This document shows, one piece after another, positions 18,423-27,317 of a DNA stretch of 64,000 nt. This stretch comes from Sphingobium sp. OAS761. Lineage in GTDB: Bacteria; Pseudomonadota; Alphaproteobacteria; Sphingomonadales; Sphingomonadaceae. Below the pieces are notes generated by a model, which was given only the letters and a program-made list of their open reading frames with translations, made no database searches and was not told where the DNA came from. The stretch spans positions 164,016-228,015 of the forward strand of contig NZ_JALJVY010000009.1 of assembly GCF_024168485.1 (NCBI RefSeq), given 5' to 3'. Both the position numbers and the translations under genes were made by a program. Within the stretch, counting starts at the first letter, position 1. Every line of letters starts with the position of its first letter.

Positions 18423-19877
18423 TCAACGGAATGGCGGTTCGTTGAAGGCGCGCAACTTGCGACTGTGCAGCCTTGCGCCCTCTTCACGCAGCAATTCGCA
18501 GGTCCTGATGCCGACCTGCAAGTGACTGGCTATCGCTTCCTCGTAGAAGCGGTTTGCCTGTCCCGGAAGCTTCAGTTCGCCATGGATCGGCTTGTCGGAA
18601 ACGCAAAGCAGCGTGCCGTAGGGCACGCGAAAGCGATAGCCCTGCGCTGCGATCGTCGCCGATTCCATGTCGATGCCGACCGCCCGCGACAGGCTGAAAC
18701 GCAAAGCCGAGTGGGAATAGCGCAATTCCCAGTTCCGGTCGTCGGTCGTCACGACCGTACCCGTCCGCAGGCGACGCTTGAAATCCTCCGGATTGCCGCT
18801 GCCGAGTACGGATTCGGCAGCGCTTGCCATGGCGACCTGGACCTCCGCGATTGCCGGCACCGGAATTTCCGGCGGCAACATGGCGTCCAGTACCTTGTCG
18901 TCGCGCAGATAGGCATGGGCCAGCACATAATCGCCGATCCGCTGGCTGGGCCTCAGGCCGCCGCAATGGCCGATCATCAACCAGGCCTCCGGGCGAACAA
19001 CCGCCAGATGATCGCAGATCGTCTTTGCATTCGACGGACCCACGCCGATGTTGACCAGAGTGATGCCGCTGCGACCGGGACCGATCAGGTGGTAGGCCGG
19101 CATCTGATGCCTGCGCCAGGCGCTGTCGGCAATCATGCGCGCCGGATCGGCGGTCTCCGGGGTCACATAGACGCCGCCTGCGCCGGACAGGGCGGTGAAC
19201 CGGCTGCCGTCCCGTTGCAGTTCGGCACAGGCCCACGCGACGAATTCATCCACGTAGCGATGATAGTTGGTGAACAGGATATAGCGCTGCACATGTTCGG
19301 CCGGCGTTCCGGTATAATGTTTCAGACGTGCCAGCGAAAAATCTGTGCGCAGTCCGTCGAACAAGGCCAGCGGACGATCGCCGTTGGCCGCCGGGAAAAA
19401 CAGGCCGTCGGCGATTTCATCCCCGATCTCTGCCAGTTCGGTGGCCGGGAAATGCCGGGCCAGTTCGGTCGGCGGGGTGCCGTCGAGGGCGGCTATGTCG
19501 AGCCCGTCAAGCACGTAGGGAAAGGGTATCGGCTGGGCGCTCAGGCCCGCCTCGACCTCCACCCCATAGTCGCGCACCAGCAGATCGATCTGCTCTGCCA
19601 GATAGTCGCCGAACATAGCCGGGCGCGTAATGGTGGTTGCATAGCCGCCGGGCCTGGACAGACGGGCGAACGACCTTCCAGGCGGGGGCGCGTCGCTGTC
19701 GCCATGATAGACGACACGTAATTCAGGATAGCAGAAACGGCGATCGCTGCGCGCTTCTGCGGGTGGGACGCTGCCGTCTTGAGCATATGCGCGCATCGCG
19801 TCGCGAAGATTGCCGATGGATGTCTGGTATATGTGGTCGAGTTGCGCGACCGTCGCGGTACCGATGCTTTGTGTCAT
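18423..19877 (-). CDS. amn: AMP nucleosidase
   Basis: Hydrolyses AMP to adenine and ribose 5-phosphate, adjusting adenylate pools. At 484 residues it has the two-part layout of bacterial Amn: an N-terminal regulatory domain with RFCYPELRVVYHG and TRPAMFGDYLAEQI, and a C-terminal nucleoside phosphorylase-like domain with NIGVGPSNAKTICDHLAVVRP, MIGHCGGLR and AVGIDMESATIAAQGYRFR. Its stop codon abuts that of the diguanylate cyclase with no spacer. Confidence 0.93.
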   Translation of the reverse strand: MTQSIGTATVAQLDHIYQTSIGNLRDAMRAYAQDGSVPPAEARSDRRFCYPELRVVYHGDSDAPPPGRSFARLSRPGGYATTITRPAMFGDYLAEQIDLLVRDYGVEVEAGLSAQPIPFPYVLDGLDIAALDGTPPTELARHFPATELAEIGDEIADGLFFPAANGDRPLALFDGLRTDFSLARLKHYTGTPAEHVQRYILFTNYHRYVDEFVAWACAELQRDGSRFTALSGAGGVYVTPETADPARMIADSAWRRHQMPAYHLIGPGRSGITLVNIGVGPSNAKTICDHLAVVRPEAWLMIGHCGGLRPSQRIGDYVLAHAYLRDDKVLDAMLPPEIPVPAIAEVQVAMASAAESVLGSGNPEDFKRRLRTGTVVTTDDRNWELRYSHSALRFSLSRAVGIDMESATIAAQGYRFRVPYGTLLCVSDKPIHGELKLPGQANRFYEEAIASHLQVGIRTCELLREEGARLHSRKLRAFNEPPFR

Positions 19878-19950
19878 CGCCCCCTGTTACCGCAGAAGCA
19901 TGACGGAGAAAAGACGTGCGCCGATGTCCATCCCGGCGCACGCCGAGAGA

Positions 19951-20433
19951 TCAGAGCTGCCCGAGCATGTGATCGGCGGACGATATTTTGAAATCGCCGG
20001 GTTCCTCGACATTCAGTTCCGCCACGACGCCGTCCTTGACCAGCATGGAAAAACGCTGGCCGCGCGTGCCCAGGCCGAACTTGCTGCCGTCCATGGTGAG
20101 CCCGACCGCCTTGGCGAAATCGCCGTTGCCGTCTGCCAGCATGGTAACCTTGCCGTCGGCACCGGCCGATTTGCCCCAGGCGCCCATGACGAATGCGTCG
20201 TTCACGGCAGTGCAGGCAATCTCGTCGACGCCCTTGTCCTTCAGTGCCTGAGCCTTGTCGATGAAGCCGGGAAGATGCTTGGCCGAGCAAGTAGGCGTGA
20301 ACGCACCGGGTACGGAAAACAGCGCGACCGTCTTTCCGGCGAAAAAGCTGTCGGTCGGCACGGCTTCGGGGCCGTTGTCCGTCATCATGGTAAGGGTCGT
20401 GCTGGGCAGGTGGTCACCCTTCGCGATGGTCAT
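19951..20433 (-). CDS. Peroxiredoxin, Prx5 type
   Basis: A 160-residue thiol peroxidase reducing hydrogen peroxide and organic peroxides. The peroxidatic cysteine is Cys49 in VPGAFTPTCS, the Prx5-subfamily form of the PxxxTxxC motif. The arginine expected in the active site is in GTRGQRFSM. No clear resolving cysteine pair of the 2-Cys type, so a glutathione- or glutaredoxin-linked mechanism is likely. AGGAGAG lies upstream of the ATG. Monocistronic, divergent from yqgE across 147 bp. Confidence 0.92.
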   Translation of the reverse strand: MTIAKGDHLPSTTLTMMTDNGPEAVPTDSFFAGKTVALFSVPGAFTPTCSAKHLPGFIDKAQALKDKGVDEIACTAVNDAFVMGAWGKSAGADGKVTMLADGNGDFAKAVGLTMDGSKFGLGTRGQRFSMLVKDGVVAELNVEEPGDFKISSADHMLGQL

Positions 20434-20580
20434 GCTGTCTCTCCTGAGCTGAAAGCGCGCCGGAAGTCGGGACTCGAACGGGTCCTGTCAAGGGGGCGGG
20501 CGCGATCAAATCTGTCGTAACGCCCGGGTGGAGCGGCGGCTTGTTATTGGATTGACGCGCTCTGTCGCTATAGTCGGGCC

Positions 20581-21141
20581 ATGGACCAGTCACGTTTCTA
20601 TGGTGGGCATTTTCTGCTCGCGCTTCCCGGGATGGAAGATGAGCGCTTCAATCACGGCGTGATCGCGCTGTGCGCGCATGATGCCAATGGCGCGCTCGGG
20701 ATCGCCGTGGGAGAAGAAATGGACAATGTCGGCTTGCACGACCTGCTGGGCAGTTTCGATATCGATGCCGGTGACGTACCCAACACGCCCGTCCTGCGGG
20801 GCGGGCCGGTGGAGCCTCGTCGCGGCTTTGTGCTGCATTCGCTCGACTGGGCCGGGCAGGACATGCTCCAGGTCGGAAAGGAATGGGGACTTTCCGGCTC
20901 GCTGGATATCCTGAAGGCGATCGCCAGCGGGCGAGGACCCAGCCGGTATCTAGTCGCGCTGGGCTACGCCGGATGGGGCGCGGGCCAGCTTGACGGCGAA
21001 CTTACGGGTGCGAGCTGGTCGGTCATACCGGGCACTGCGTCGCTGCTGTTCGATATTCCAGCGCCCGGAAAATGGTCGGCTATCTTTGCGTCGATCGGCA
21101 TCGACGCCAGTCATCTGGTTGGCGGCGCCGGGTCGGCATAA
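20581..21141 (+). CDS. YqgE/AlgH family protein
   Basis: A 186-residue member of the UPF0301/AlgH family, biochemical function not established. Features: N-terminal FLLALPGMEDERFNHGVIALCAHD, central NTPVLRGGPVEPRRGFVLHS, and ALGYAGWGAGQLDGEL near residue 125-140, all family signatures. The stop codon is directly followed by the palindrome upstream of ahcY. Confidence 0.92.
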   Translation: MDQSRFYGGHFLLALPGMEDERFNHGVIALCAHDANGALGIAVGEEMDNVGLHDLLGSFDIDAGDVPNTPVLRGGPVEPRRGFVLHSLDWAGQDMLQVGKEWGLSGSLDILKAIASGRGPSRYLVALGYAGWGAGQLDGELTGASWSVIPGTASLLFDIPAPGKWSAIFASIGIDASHLVGGAGSA

Positions 21142-21165
21142 CTACATAAAGAAAACTTTATGTAG
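21142..21165. promoter_or_regulatory. 24-nt palindrome upstream of ahcY, candidate operator
   Basis: Perfect inverted repeat CTACATAAAG aaaa CTTTATGTAG beginning the base after the yqgE stop and ending 97 bases before the ahcY start. It is AT-rich in a GC-rich setting. A loose promoter (TTGCCA at 21168, 17-base spacer, TATTGG) could follow. From memory, ArsR-family regulators of the S-adenosylhomocysteine cycle (SahR/SamR) bind similar ACATAAAG-type palindromes; that link is inference. It could also act as a yqgE terminator, but no T-tract follows. Confidence 0.6.
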
Positions 21166-21262
21166 AGTTGCCACGGTCGTCACGCGTTGATATTGGAGCG
21201 CGCATAGCATCCGCCGGCCTATGCTGGCGCATGGCCCATTCTAGAGATATGGAGACAGGCTC

Positions 21263-22675
21263 GTGGCCACCGCATCCGCCACCCAGGCGCAGGATTATGT
21301 GATCGCCGACATCGGCCTTGCCGGTTTTGGCCGCAAGGAAATTGAAATCGCCGAAACCGAAATGCCCGGCCTGATGGCACTGAGGCAGGAATTCGGCGCT
21401 GCAAAGCCCCTAAAGGGCGCGCGCATCACCGGTTCGCTCCACATGACCATTCAGACCGCGGTGCTGATCGAGACGCTCGCCGAACTTGGCGCGGAACTGC
21501 GCTGGGCATCGTGTAACATCTTTTCGACGCAGGATCATGCCGCGGCCGCCATCGCCGCGCGCGGTATTCCGGTGTTCGCGATCAAGGGCGAGACGCTGGA
21601 GGAATATTGGGACTATGTCGTCCGGATATTCGACTGGGGGCAGGATACAACCTGCAACATGATCCTGGACGATGGCGGCGACGCCACCATGTTCGCTCTG
21701 TGGGGTGCGCGGGTCGAGGCGGGAGAAGACCTGTTTTCGCCGACCAACGAGGAAGAGGAAATCTTTGTCGCGACGCTGAGGCGGTTCCTGGCTGAACGCC
21801 CGGGCTACCTCACCAAGACGGTGGCCGCGATCAAGGGTGTTTCTGAAGAAACCACCACCGGCGTCCATCGCCTGTATGAACTGGCGAAGAAGGGCAAGCT
21901 GCCGTTCCCGGCCATCAACGTCAACGACAGTGTTACCAAGTCGAAGTTCGACAATCTTTATGGTTGCAAGGAATCGCTGGTGGACGCGATCCGTCGGGCG
22001 ACGGACGTAATGCTGGCCGGCAAGGTAGCATGCGTGGCTGGCTTCGGCGACGTGGGCAAGGGTTCGGCGGCGTCTCTGCGCAACGGCGGTGCCCGCGTGC
22101 TGGTGACGGAAGTCGACCCCATCTGCGCCCTGCAGGCGGCGATGGAAGGCTATGAGGTCGTGACCATGGAAGAGGCTGCATCGCGCGCCGATATCTTCGT
22201 CACGGCGACGGGCAATGCCGACGTCATCACGCTCGATCACATGCGCGCGATGAAGAATATGGCGATCGTCTGCAACATCGGCCATTTCGACAGCGAGATC
22301 CAGATCGCCGCGCTCGGCAATCTGAAATGGTCGGAGATCAAGCCGCAGGTCGATGAAGTCGAGTTCGCCGACGGCAAGAAGATCATCGTGCTGGCCAAGG
22401 GTCGTCTGGTCAATCTGGGCTGCGCCACGGGCCACCCGAGCTTTGTCATGTCGTCCAGCTTTACCAACCAGGTGCTGGCGCAGATCGAATTGTGGACGAA
22501 GGCGGACGACTACCGGAACGAAGTCTATGTCCTGCCCAAGCATCTGGACGAAAAGGTCGCTGCGCTGCATCTGGAAAAGTTGGGCGTTAAACTGTCCAGG
22601 CTCAGTCAGAAGCAGGCCGATTATATCGGCGTTCCGGTCGAAGGGCCGTTCAAGCCGGACCATTATCGCTATTGA
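21263..22675 (+). CDS. ahcY: Adenosylhomocysteinase
   Basis: NAD-dependent hydrolysis of S-adenosylhomocysteine to adenosine and homocysteine, the recycling step of the methylation cycle. 470 residues. Substrate-binding sequence [19 protein letters not shown] near the N-terminus, [21 protein letters not shown] region, and the NAD motif [17 protein letters not shown]-terminal KPDHYRY is the conserved tail reaching a neighbouring active site. It begins with GTG at 21263, with GGAGA seven bases upstream; the family N-terminus [21 protein letters not shown] follows. The insert of about 40 residues typical of the bacterial long form is present. Confidence 0.97.
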   Translation: MATASATQAQDYVIADIGLAGFGRKEIEIAETEMPGLMALRQEFGAAKPLKGARITGSLHMTIQTAVLIETLAELGAELRWASCNIFSTQDHAAAAIAARGIPVFAIKGETLEEYWDYVVRIFDWGQDTTCNMILDDGGDATMFALWGARVEAGEDLFSPTNEEEEIFVATLRRFLAERPGYLTKTVAAIKGVSEETTTGVHRLYELAKKGKLPFPAINVNDSVTKSKFDNLYGCKESLVDAIRRATDVMLAGKVACVAGFGDVGKGSAASLRNGGARVLVTEVDPICALQAAMEGYEVVTMEEAASRADIFVTATGNADVITLDHMRAMKNMAIVCNIGHFDSEIQIAALGNLKWSEIKPQVDEVEFADGKKIIVLAKGRLVNLGCATGHPSFVMSSSFTNQVLAQIELWTKADDYRNEVYVLPKHLDEKVAALHLEKLGVKLSRLSQKQADYIGVPVEGPFKPDHYRY

Positions 22676-22827
22676 TGGAACGTGGCGGGGTAGGGTGATG
22701 TACCCGCCCCCGCCGATTGCCGGCAAACTTCGCCTTGCCGCTTTTCGCCTTGGTCCAGTTGCGTTAAGCCCGTGCGGACTATGGATATCGAATGGCCAGT
22801 ACGGCATGTTTCAGGGGTGACTAGGTC

Positions 22828-25176
22828 GTGACCGGCCTGTCCCCCTTTGCCGCCATCATATTCGGTCTTGTGCTTGCCGCATGGCTGACCGCGGCACTTT
22901 GGGCGCTCGCCAGCGGGCAGCGAATGCGGCGCGAGGGGATGCAGGCGCAAGGCGGGCTGAATCGGCTTGCCGTTCTGCTCGCCTCGGCGCCCGCTGTCCC
23001 GGTTGTCCTTCACCCCGACGGTCGCCTGGAAGCGGCCGACCGGCTGGCCAAATGGCTCGGCAAGCCGCGCGTTCCGTCTTTCGCGTCGGAATTGACGGCC
23101 GCCGATGGCGGGCTGGAACCGGATGACGCGGCTACGCTTGCCGTGGAGATCGCCTCGGCCCAGCGGGCGGGCAAGAACTTCACCTTGCCGGTACGAGGAT
23201 TGAACTCATCGCGTTTGCTGCTCGTGCGGGGCGCGCCTGCCGGTCCGGAACTGGCGGCCAACGGCGGTGTGATCCTCTGGATCTTCGACGCTACCGAGAG
23301 CCAAACCGAGATACGCGCGCTCAGTGCTCAGGTGGCGCAACTGCGGGAAGCGCTGGAAGCGTTGGCCGGCCTGGTCGAAGCTGCCCCTTTCCCTATGTGG
23401 CACCGCACACCGGACTTGCGGCTCAGCCTGATCAACAGCGCCTATGTTCGCGCGGTCGATGCCGCCGACGCGCGTGAAGTCATCGCAAATGGCACCGAGC
23501 TCATCGAAGCGACGGGGGGCGTTCCGCCCGAAGCTGCGGCAGCCGATGCGATGGCGCGGGGCGAACCGGTCGAACGGATGGTGCCGGCCACGATTGGCGG
23601 CGAACGCCGGATGATGCGGGTCGTGGACGTACCCTTGGGCAGTGCGGGTGTCGCCGGCTATGCCGTCGACCAGCACGCGCTGGAGCAGGCACGGACAGAG
23701 CATCGGCGCCTGGAAGCGGCACAGCGCGACCTGCTTGACCGCCTTTCGGCAGGCGTTGCTCGCTTCGGTCCGGATCGGGCTCTGCGATTCTGGAACCAGC
23801 CTTTTGTCAGCCTGTTCGGCCTGCAAAAGGATGCACTGGGCGATGCCCCCATGTTCGAACGGGTGCTCGACCAGATGCGCGACGCACGCCGGTTGCCGGA
23901 ACATCGTGACTTTCCTGCCTGGCGCGCGGAACGACGGGACTGGTTCCTGTCGCCAGAGGCCAAGGAGGAAAACTGGCTTTTGGCGGATGGCACCCATTTG
24001 CGGGTCTACGCGCAACCGCTGCCGGACGGCGGTCTGCTCCTGATTTTTGAGGATCGCACCGAACAGGTCCAGCTATCGAGCGCGCGCGATACGCTGCTTC
24101 GTGTCCGCACGGCGACGTTCGACAATCTGTTCGAATCGATCGGCGTCTTTTCGGCGGACGGACGGCTCCAGATGTGGAACAGCCGGTTTCGCGAGACCTG
24201 GGGCGCCAGTGACGAAATGCTGGCCGCCCATCCGAGGATCGACGATCTGATGCGCGAAGTTCAGGCTCGTCTCGCCAAGCCTGAGCAGTCGAATCTGGTT
24301 CGGGAACTGGTGCGGACCGCCACGATGGAGCGAAAACAGCGCGCCGGGCATGTCGGGTTCGCGGATGGTCGCATCTTCGAGTTCGCGGCCATCCCCCTCC
24401 CCGATGGCAACGCGCTGTTCACCATGTTGGATGTCACCGACAGCCGCCGGGTGGAACAGGTGCTGCGGGACCGCAACGATGCGCTGGAACAGGCGGACAA
24501 GGTAAAATCGGCGTTTGTGACCAGCATGAGCTATGAATTGCGCACCCCGCTGACCACAATTGCCGGTTTTGCCGAGATGATGAGCGCGGGTTATGCGGGC
24601 GAATTGTCCGATTCCGCCAAAGATTATATCGACGGAATACTCCATAGCACCGCGCGACTGGGTACGCTGGTCGACAATGTGCTCGATCTGACACAGGGTG
24701 AGGCAGGCACGTTGCCGATCGAGCGTGCATCCGTGGACCTCGCAGCGCTCAGTCGCGCGACCGTCGAACGCATCGGCGCGGCTGCTTCCGCAAAGGGGAT
24801 AGATTTGGTGCTGCATCTGGAGAACAGCCTTGGAACGATAAGCGGCGACACCCGGCGGATCGGACAGGCGATCGACCATTTGCTGGAGAATGCGATCCAT
24901 TATTGCGGCGCCGGCGCGCGCGTTCTCCTGCACGGCGACGGGACCGGCGACCACGCGCGTATCGTGGTTTCCGACAATGGGCCGGGCATCGCGGCAGCCC
25001 AGCAGGCTGCGATCTTCGAACCCGCGGCGCGCGCAGATCAGGTACGCGCCGGTGGCAAGGCAGGTATCGGACTGCCGCTGGCCCGGCAGATCGCGCGGTC
25101 CCATGGCGGCACGCTGGAAATGGTGTCGGAGGCCGGGCAGGGAACGATGGTCACGATCGAGTTGCCGCGTGGCTGA
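22828..25176 (+). CDS. divL: DivL-type PAS sensor kinase with tyrosine in the H-box
   Basis: A 782-residue membrane protein: one N-terminal membrane helix (residues ~5-28), PAS-like regions (about 180-550), a dimerisation helix pair and an HATPase domain. The H-box reads MSYELRTPLTTIAGF: Tyr569 stands where phosphorylated His is expected. ATP-binding motifs remain: ENAIHYC (N-box), DNGPGI (G1), GKAGIGLPLARQIA (G2). Tyrosine here is the hallmark of Caulobacter DivL, which acts on CckA in the CtrA cell-cycle pathway rather than as an ordinary kinase. The following tsaE overlaps it by 8 bases. GTG start with AGGGGTGA upstream. Target and role here are inferred. Confidence 0.85.
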   Translation: MTGLSPFAAIIFGLVLAAWLTAALWALASGQRMRREGMQAQGGLNRLAVLLASAPAVPVVLHPDGRLEAADRLAKWLGKPRVPSFASELTAADGGLEPDDAATLAVEIASAQRAGKNFTLPVRGLNSSRLLLVRGAPAGPELAANGGVILWIFDATESQTEIRALSAQVAQLREALEALAGLVEAAPFPMWHRTPDLRLSLINSAYVRAVDAADAREVIANGTELIEATGGVPPEAAAADAMARGEPVERMVPATIGGERRMMRVVDVPLGSAGVAGYAVDQHALEQARTEHRRLEAAQRDLLDRLSAGVARFGPDRALRFWNQPFVSLFGLQKDALGDAPMFERVLDQMRDARRLPEHRDFPAWRAERRDWFLSPEAKEENWLLADGTHLRVYAQPLPDGGLLLIFEDRTEQVQLSSARDTLLRVRTATFDNLFESIGVFSADGRLQMWNSRFRETWGASDEMLAAHPRIDDLMREVQARLAKPEQSNLVRELVRTATMERKQRAGHVGFADGRIFEFAAIPLPDGNALFTMLDVTDSRRVEQVLRDRNDALEQADKVKSAFVTSMSYELRTPLTTIAGFAEMMSAGYAGELSDSAKDYIDGILHSTARLGTLVDNVLDLTQGEAGTLPIERASVDLAALSRATVERIGAAASAKGIDLVLHLENSLGTISGDTRRIGQAIDHLLENAIHYCGAGARVLLHGDGTGDHARIVVSDNGPGIAAAQQAAIFEPAARADQVRAGGKAGIGLPLARQIARSHGGTLEMVSEAGQGTMVTIELPRG

Positions 25177-25627
25177 TCGGGAACTCCATCTGGATGACGC
25201 GCGCGCCATGGATGAACTGGGGGGGCGGATAGCGGCGCAAGTCCGGATCGGCGACGTCATCGCACTGGATGGAGGCCTCGGCGCCGGAAAAACCACGTTA
25301 GCTCGCGGCATCCTGAAGGCGCTGGGCCTGGAGAGCGAGGCACCCAGTCCCAGCTTCGCCATCGTTCAGCCCTATGACGTGCCGGAGGTTCGATTGCCGG
25401 TTACGCACGTCGACCTCTATCGCCTCGACGGACCCGAACATACGGCGGAACTGGCGCTGGGCGAATATCTGGCCGACAGCTTGCTGATCGTCGAATGGCC
25501 TGATCGCCTTGGCGCGCGATTGTGGCCGCACAGCTTGCGCCTGCATATTGCCGTCGATACCGACAACGGTCGACGCTTGACAGCGGACGTGCCGGACGCT
25601 TGGACGGAGCGATGGTCCCAGATATGA
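25169..25627 (+). CDS. tsaE: tRNA threonylcarbamoyladenosine biosynthesis ATPase TsaE
   Basis: A 152-residue P-loop ATPase needed with TsaB, TsaD and TsaC for the t6A37 modification of ANN-decoding tRNAs. Walker A is GGLGAGKTTLARGIL, then SPSFAIVQPY and the acidic motif HVDLYRLDGPE, with LLIVEWPDRL near the end. The GTG at 25169 lies inside the last codons of divL (8-base overlap), suggesting translational coupling; the next gene overlaps its end. Confidence 0.93.
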   Translation: MADRELHLDDARAMDELGGRIAAQVRIGDVIALDGGLGAGKTTLARGILKALGLESEAPSPSFAIVQPYDVPEVRLPVTHVDLYRLDGPEHTAELALGEYLADSLLIVEWPDRLGARLWPHSLRLHIAVDTDNGRRLTADVPDAWTERWSQI

Positions 25628-26610
25628 TCCCGCCCGCCGGGGCGAATGACTTCCTTGCCAGCGCCGGCTGGACCGACGCCGCTATCCTGCCGCTGGCTGG
25701 GGATGCCTCTTTCCGCCGTTATTTCCGGGTTGTCGCCGGGGACCGTCGGGCGGTGTTGATGGATGCACCCCCGCCGCATGAAGACCCGGGACCTTTTATC
25801 GCCATCGCCGAACATCTCTGTGCGACCGGATTCGCGGCGCCTGGCATAATTGCGCGCGATCTGGGTGCCGGGCTGGTGCTGATAGAGGATTTCGGCGACG
25901 TCCGCCTCAAGGAATATGTAGAGGCTGTGCCTCAGGATGAGGTGCCCGTCTATGCGCGGGCGGTCGATCTGCTGGTGGACCTCCATCGGCTGCCGGCCGC
26001 CGAACTGCCGCCCTATGATCGCGCCGTCTACCGCCGTGAAGCGGCATTACTGACCGAATGGTGGGCGCCCGCTGCCGGAATTACGGTCGATCCGCACGCC
26101 TATGAAAAGGCATGGGATGCTGTCCTGCCCATCGTCGAGCAGTCCGCTTCGCCCGTCGTCACCGTGCTGCGGGACTATCACGCGGAAAACATCATGTTGA
26201 TCGACCGGGATTGGTCGCACGGCCTTGGCCTGCTGGATTTCCAGGACGCGCTTGCGGGGCACCCCGCCTATGATCTGGTGTCCCTGTTGCAGGATGCACG
26301 TCGCGACGTGCTCCCCGAGGTCGAGGCTGCGATGCTCGCGCGTTACCGTGAAAGGAGTGACGCTCCCAACGATTTCGACGCGGCCTACGCGGTGCTGGGG
26401 GCGCAGCGCAATGCGAAGATTATCGGGATCTTCACGCGCCTTTGGCAACGCGACGGGAAGCCCCGTTATCTGTCATATCTGCCGCGGATGTGGGCGCTTC
26501 TGGAGCGTGACCTGGCGCATCCCGCACTTGTGCCCGTGGCCGAGTGGGTTGCGTCGAATATCCCGGTCGATCGCCGCCATGATGCGTTGGCGGAGATGGC
26601 GGCGGTATGA
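25612..26610 (+). CDS. amgK: Anomeric MurNAc/GlcNAc kinase AmgK-like aminoglycoside phosphotransferase
   Basis: About 332 residues with a kinase fold of the APH type. Catalytic loop VLRDYHAENIMLID (HxxxxN pattern) and metal site LLDFQDALAGHPAYDL are present; N-terminal LAGDASFRRYFRV is the nucleotide-binding strand. In Pseudomonas and Caulobacter AmgK phosphorylates recovered N-acetylmuramic acid at C1, and MurU makes UDP-MurNAc from it, bypassing de novo synthesis and the fosfomycin target MurA. The murU-like gene directly downstream supports this. Two in-frame ATGs are possible: 25612 (with GGAG upstream, chosen) and 25624, which makes an ATGA overlap with tsaE. Confidence 0.85.
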   Translation: MVPDMIPPAGANDFLASAGWTDAAILPLAGDASFRRYFRVVAGDRRAVLMDAPPPHEDPGPFIAIAEHLCATGFAAPGIIARDLGAGLVLIEDFGDVRLKEYVEAVPQDEVPVYARAVDLLVDLHRLPAAELPPYDRAVYRREAALLTEWWAPAAGITVDPHAYEKAWDAVLPIVEQSASPVVTVLRDYHAENIMLIDRDWSHGLGLLDFQDALAGHPAYDLVSLLQDARRDVLPEVEAAMLARYRERSDAPNDFDAAYAVLGAQRNAKIIGIFTRLWQRDGKPRYLSYLPRMWALLERDLAHPALVPVAEWVASNIPVDRRHDALAEMAAV

Positions 26611-27317
26611 TCCGGACGGCAATGCTGATGGCCGCAGGGCTCGGCAAGAGGATGCGCCCGCTGACGGCGACGCGACCCAAGCCGCTCGTCAAGGTGGCGG
26701 GGAAGCCGCTGATGGATCACGCACTGGACCGGCTGGAAGCGGGCGGCATCGAGCAGGTGGTGGTCAATGTTCATTACCTTGCCGATACGATTGAAGCACA
26801 TCTGCGCGCCCGCCGAGGTACGTTGAAGTTTTCGGTTTCGGACGAGCGAAGCAAGCTGCTGGAAACCGGCGGAGGATTGATGCGGGCACGGCATTTGCTC
26901 GGTGACACGCCCTTCCTCTGCGCCAACAGTGACAATTTGTGGATTGACGGGCCGCAGGATACGATCGGGCAAATGCAGCGGATCTGGGACCCCGAAAGGA
27001 TGGATGCCCTGCTGCTGGTTGTACCGCTGGCGCGCGCGCACTGCCATAGCGGGCCCGGCGATTTTCACATGGATGCGCGCGGACGCCTGGCACGACGCAA
27101 GACGGCACATGTCGCTCCGTTCGTGTTCACCGGCGTTCAGATCATGGCGCCCAGCCTGCTGGTCGATCCCCCGGGCGAGGTATTTTCCACGAATATCCTG
27201 TGGAACAGGGCCATGGAGGCCGGCAGGCTCTATGGTGTTTCTCACCAGGGCTTGTGGTTCGACGTGGGCACCCCTGGCGCCATCCCGGTGGTGGAAGCCA
27301 TGCTCGCCCATGGGTGA
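26607..27317 (+). CDS. murU: N-acetylmuramate-1-phosphate uridylyltransferase MurU-like
   Basis: A 236-residue nucleotidyltransferase. The N-terminal signature MAAGLGKRMRPLTATRPKPL binds the nucleotide, LLETGGGL binds sugar phosphate, and NSDNLW and WFDVGTPG are metal and substrate elements. In the MurNAc salvage route it makes UDP-MurNAc. It starts with ATGA overlap on amgK and ends overlapping addB by 8 bases. The short form without a hexapeptide domain distinguishes it from GlmU. Confidence 0.88.
   Translation: MIRTAMLMAAGLGKRMRPLTATRPKPLVKVAGKPLMDHALDRLEAGGIEQVVVNVHYLADTIEAHLRARRGTLKFSVSDERSKLLETGGGLMRARHLLGDTPFLCANSDNLWIDGPQDTIGQMQRIWDPERMDALLLVVPLARAHCHSGPGDFHMDARGRLARRKTAHVAPFVFTGVQIMAPSLLVDPPGEVFSTNILWNRAMEAGRLYGVSHQGLWFDVGTPGAIPVVEAMLAHG

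Noticed and set aside
21142..21262. SAH riboswitch upstream of ahcY
   Set aside because: Only a simple palindrome and short leader are present; I cannot make the pseudoknot expected of that riboswitch.
21410..22807. 465-codon antisense frame opposite ahcY
   Set aside because: Shadow of ahcY; composition typical of antisense reading.
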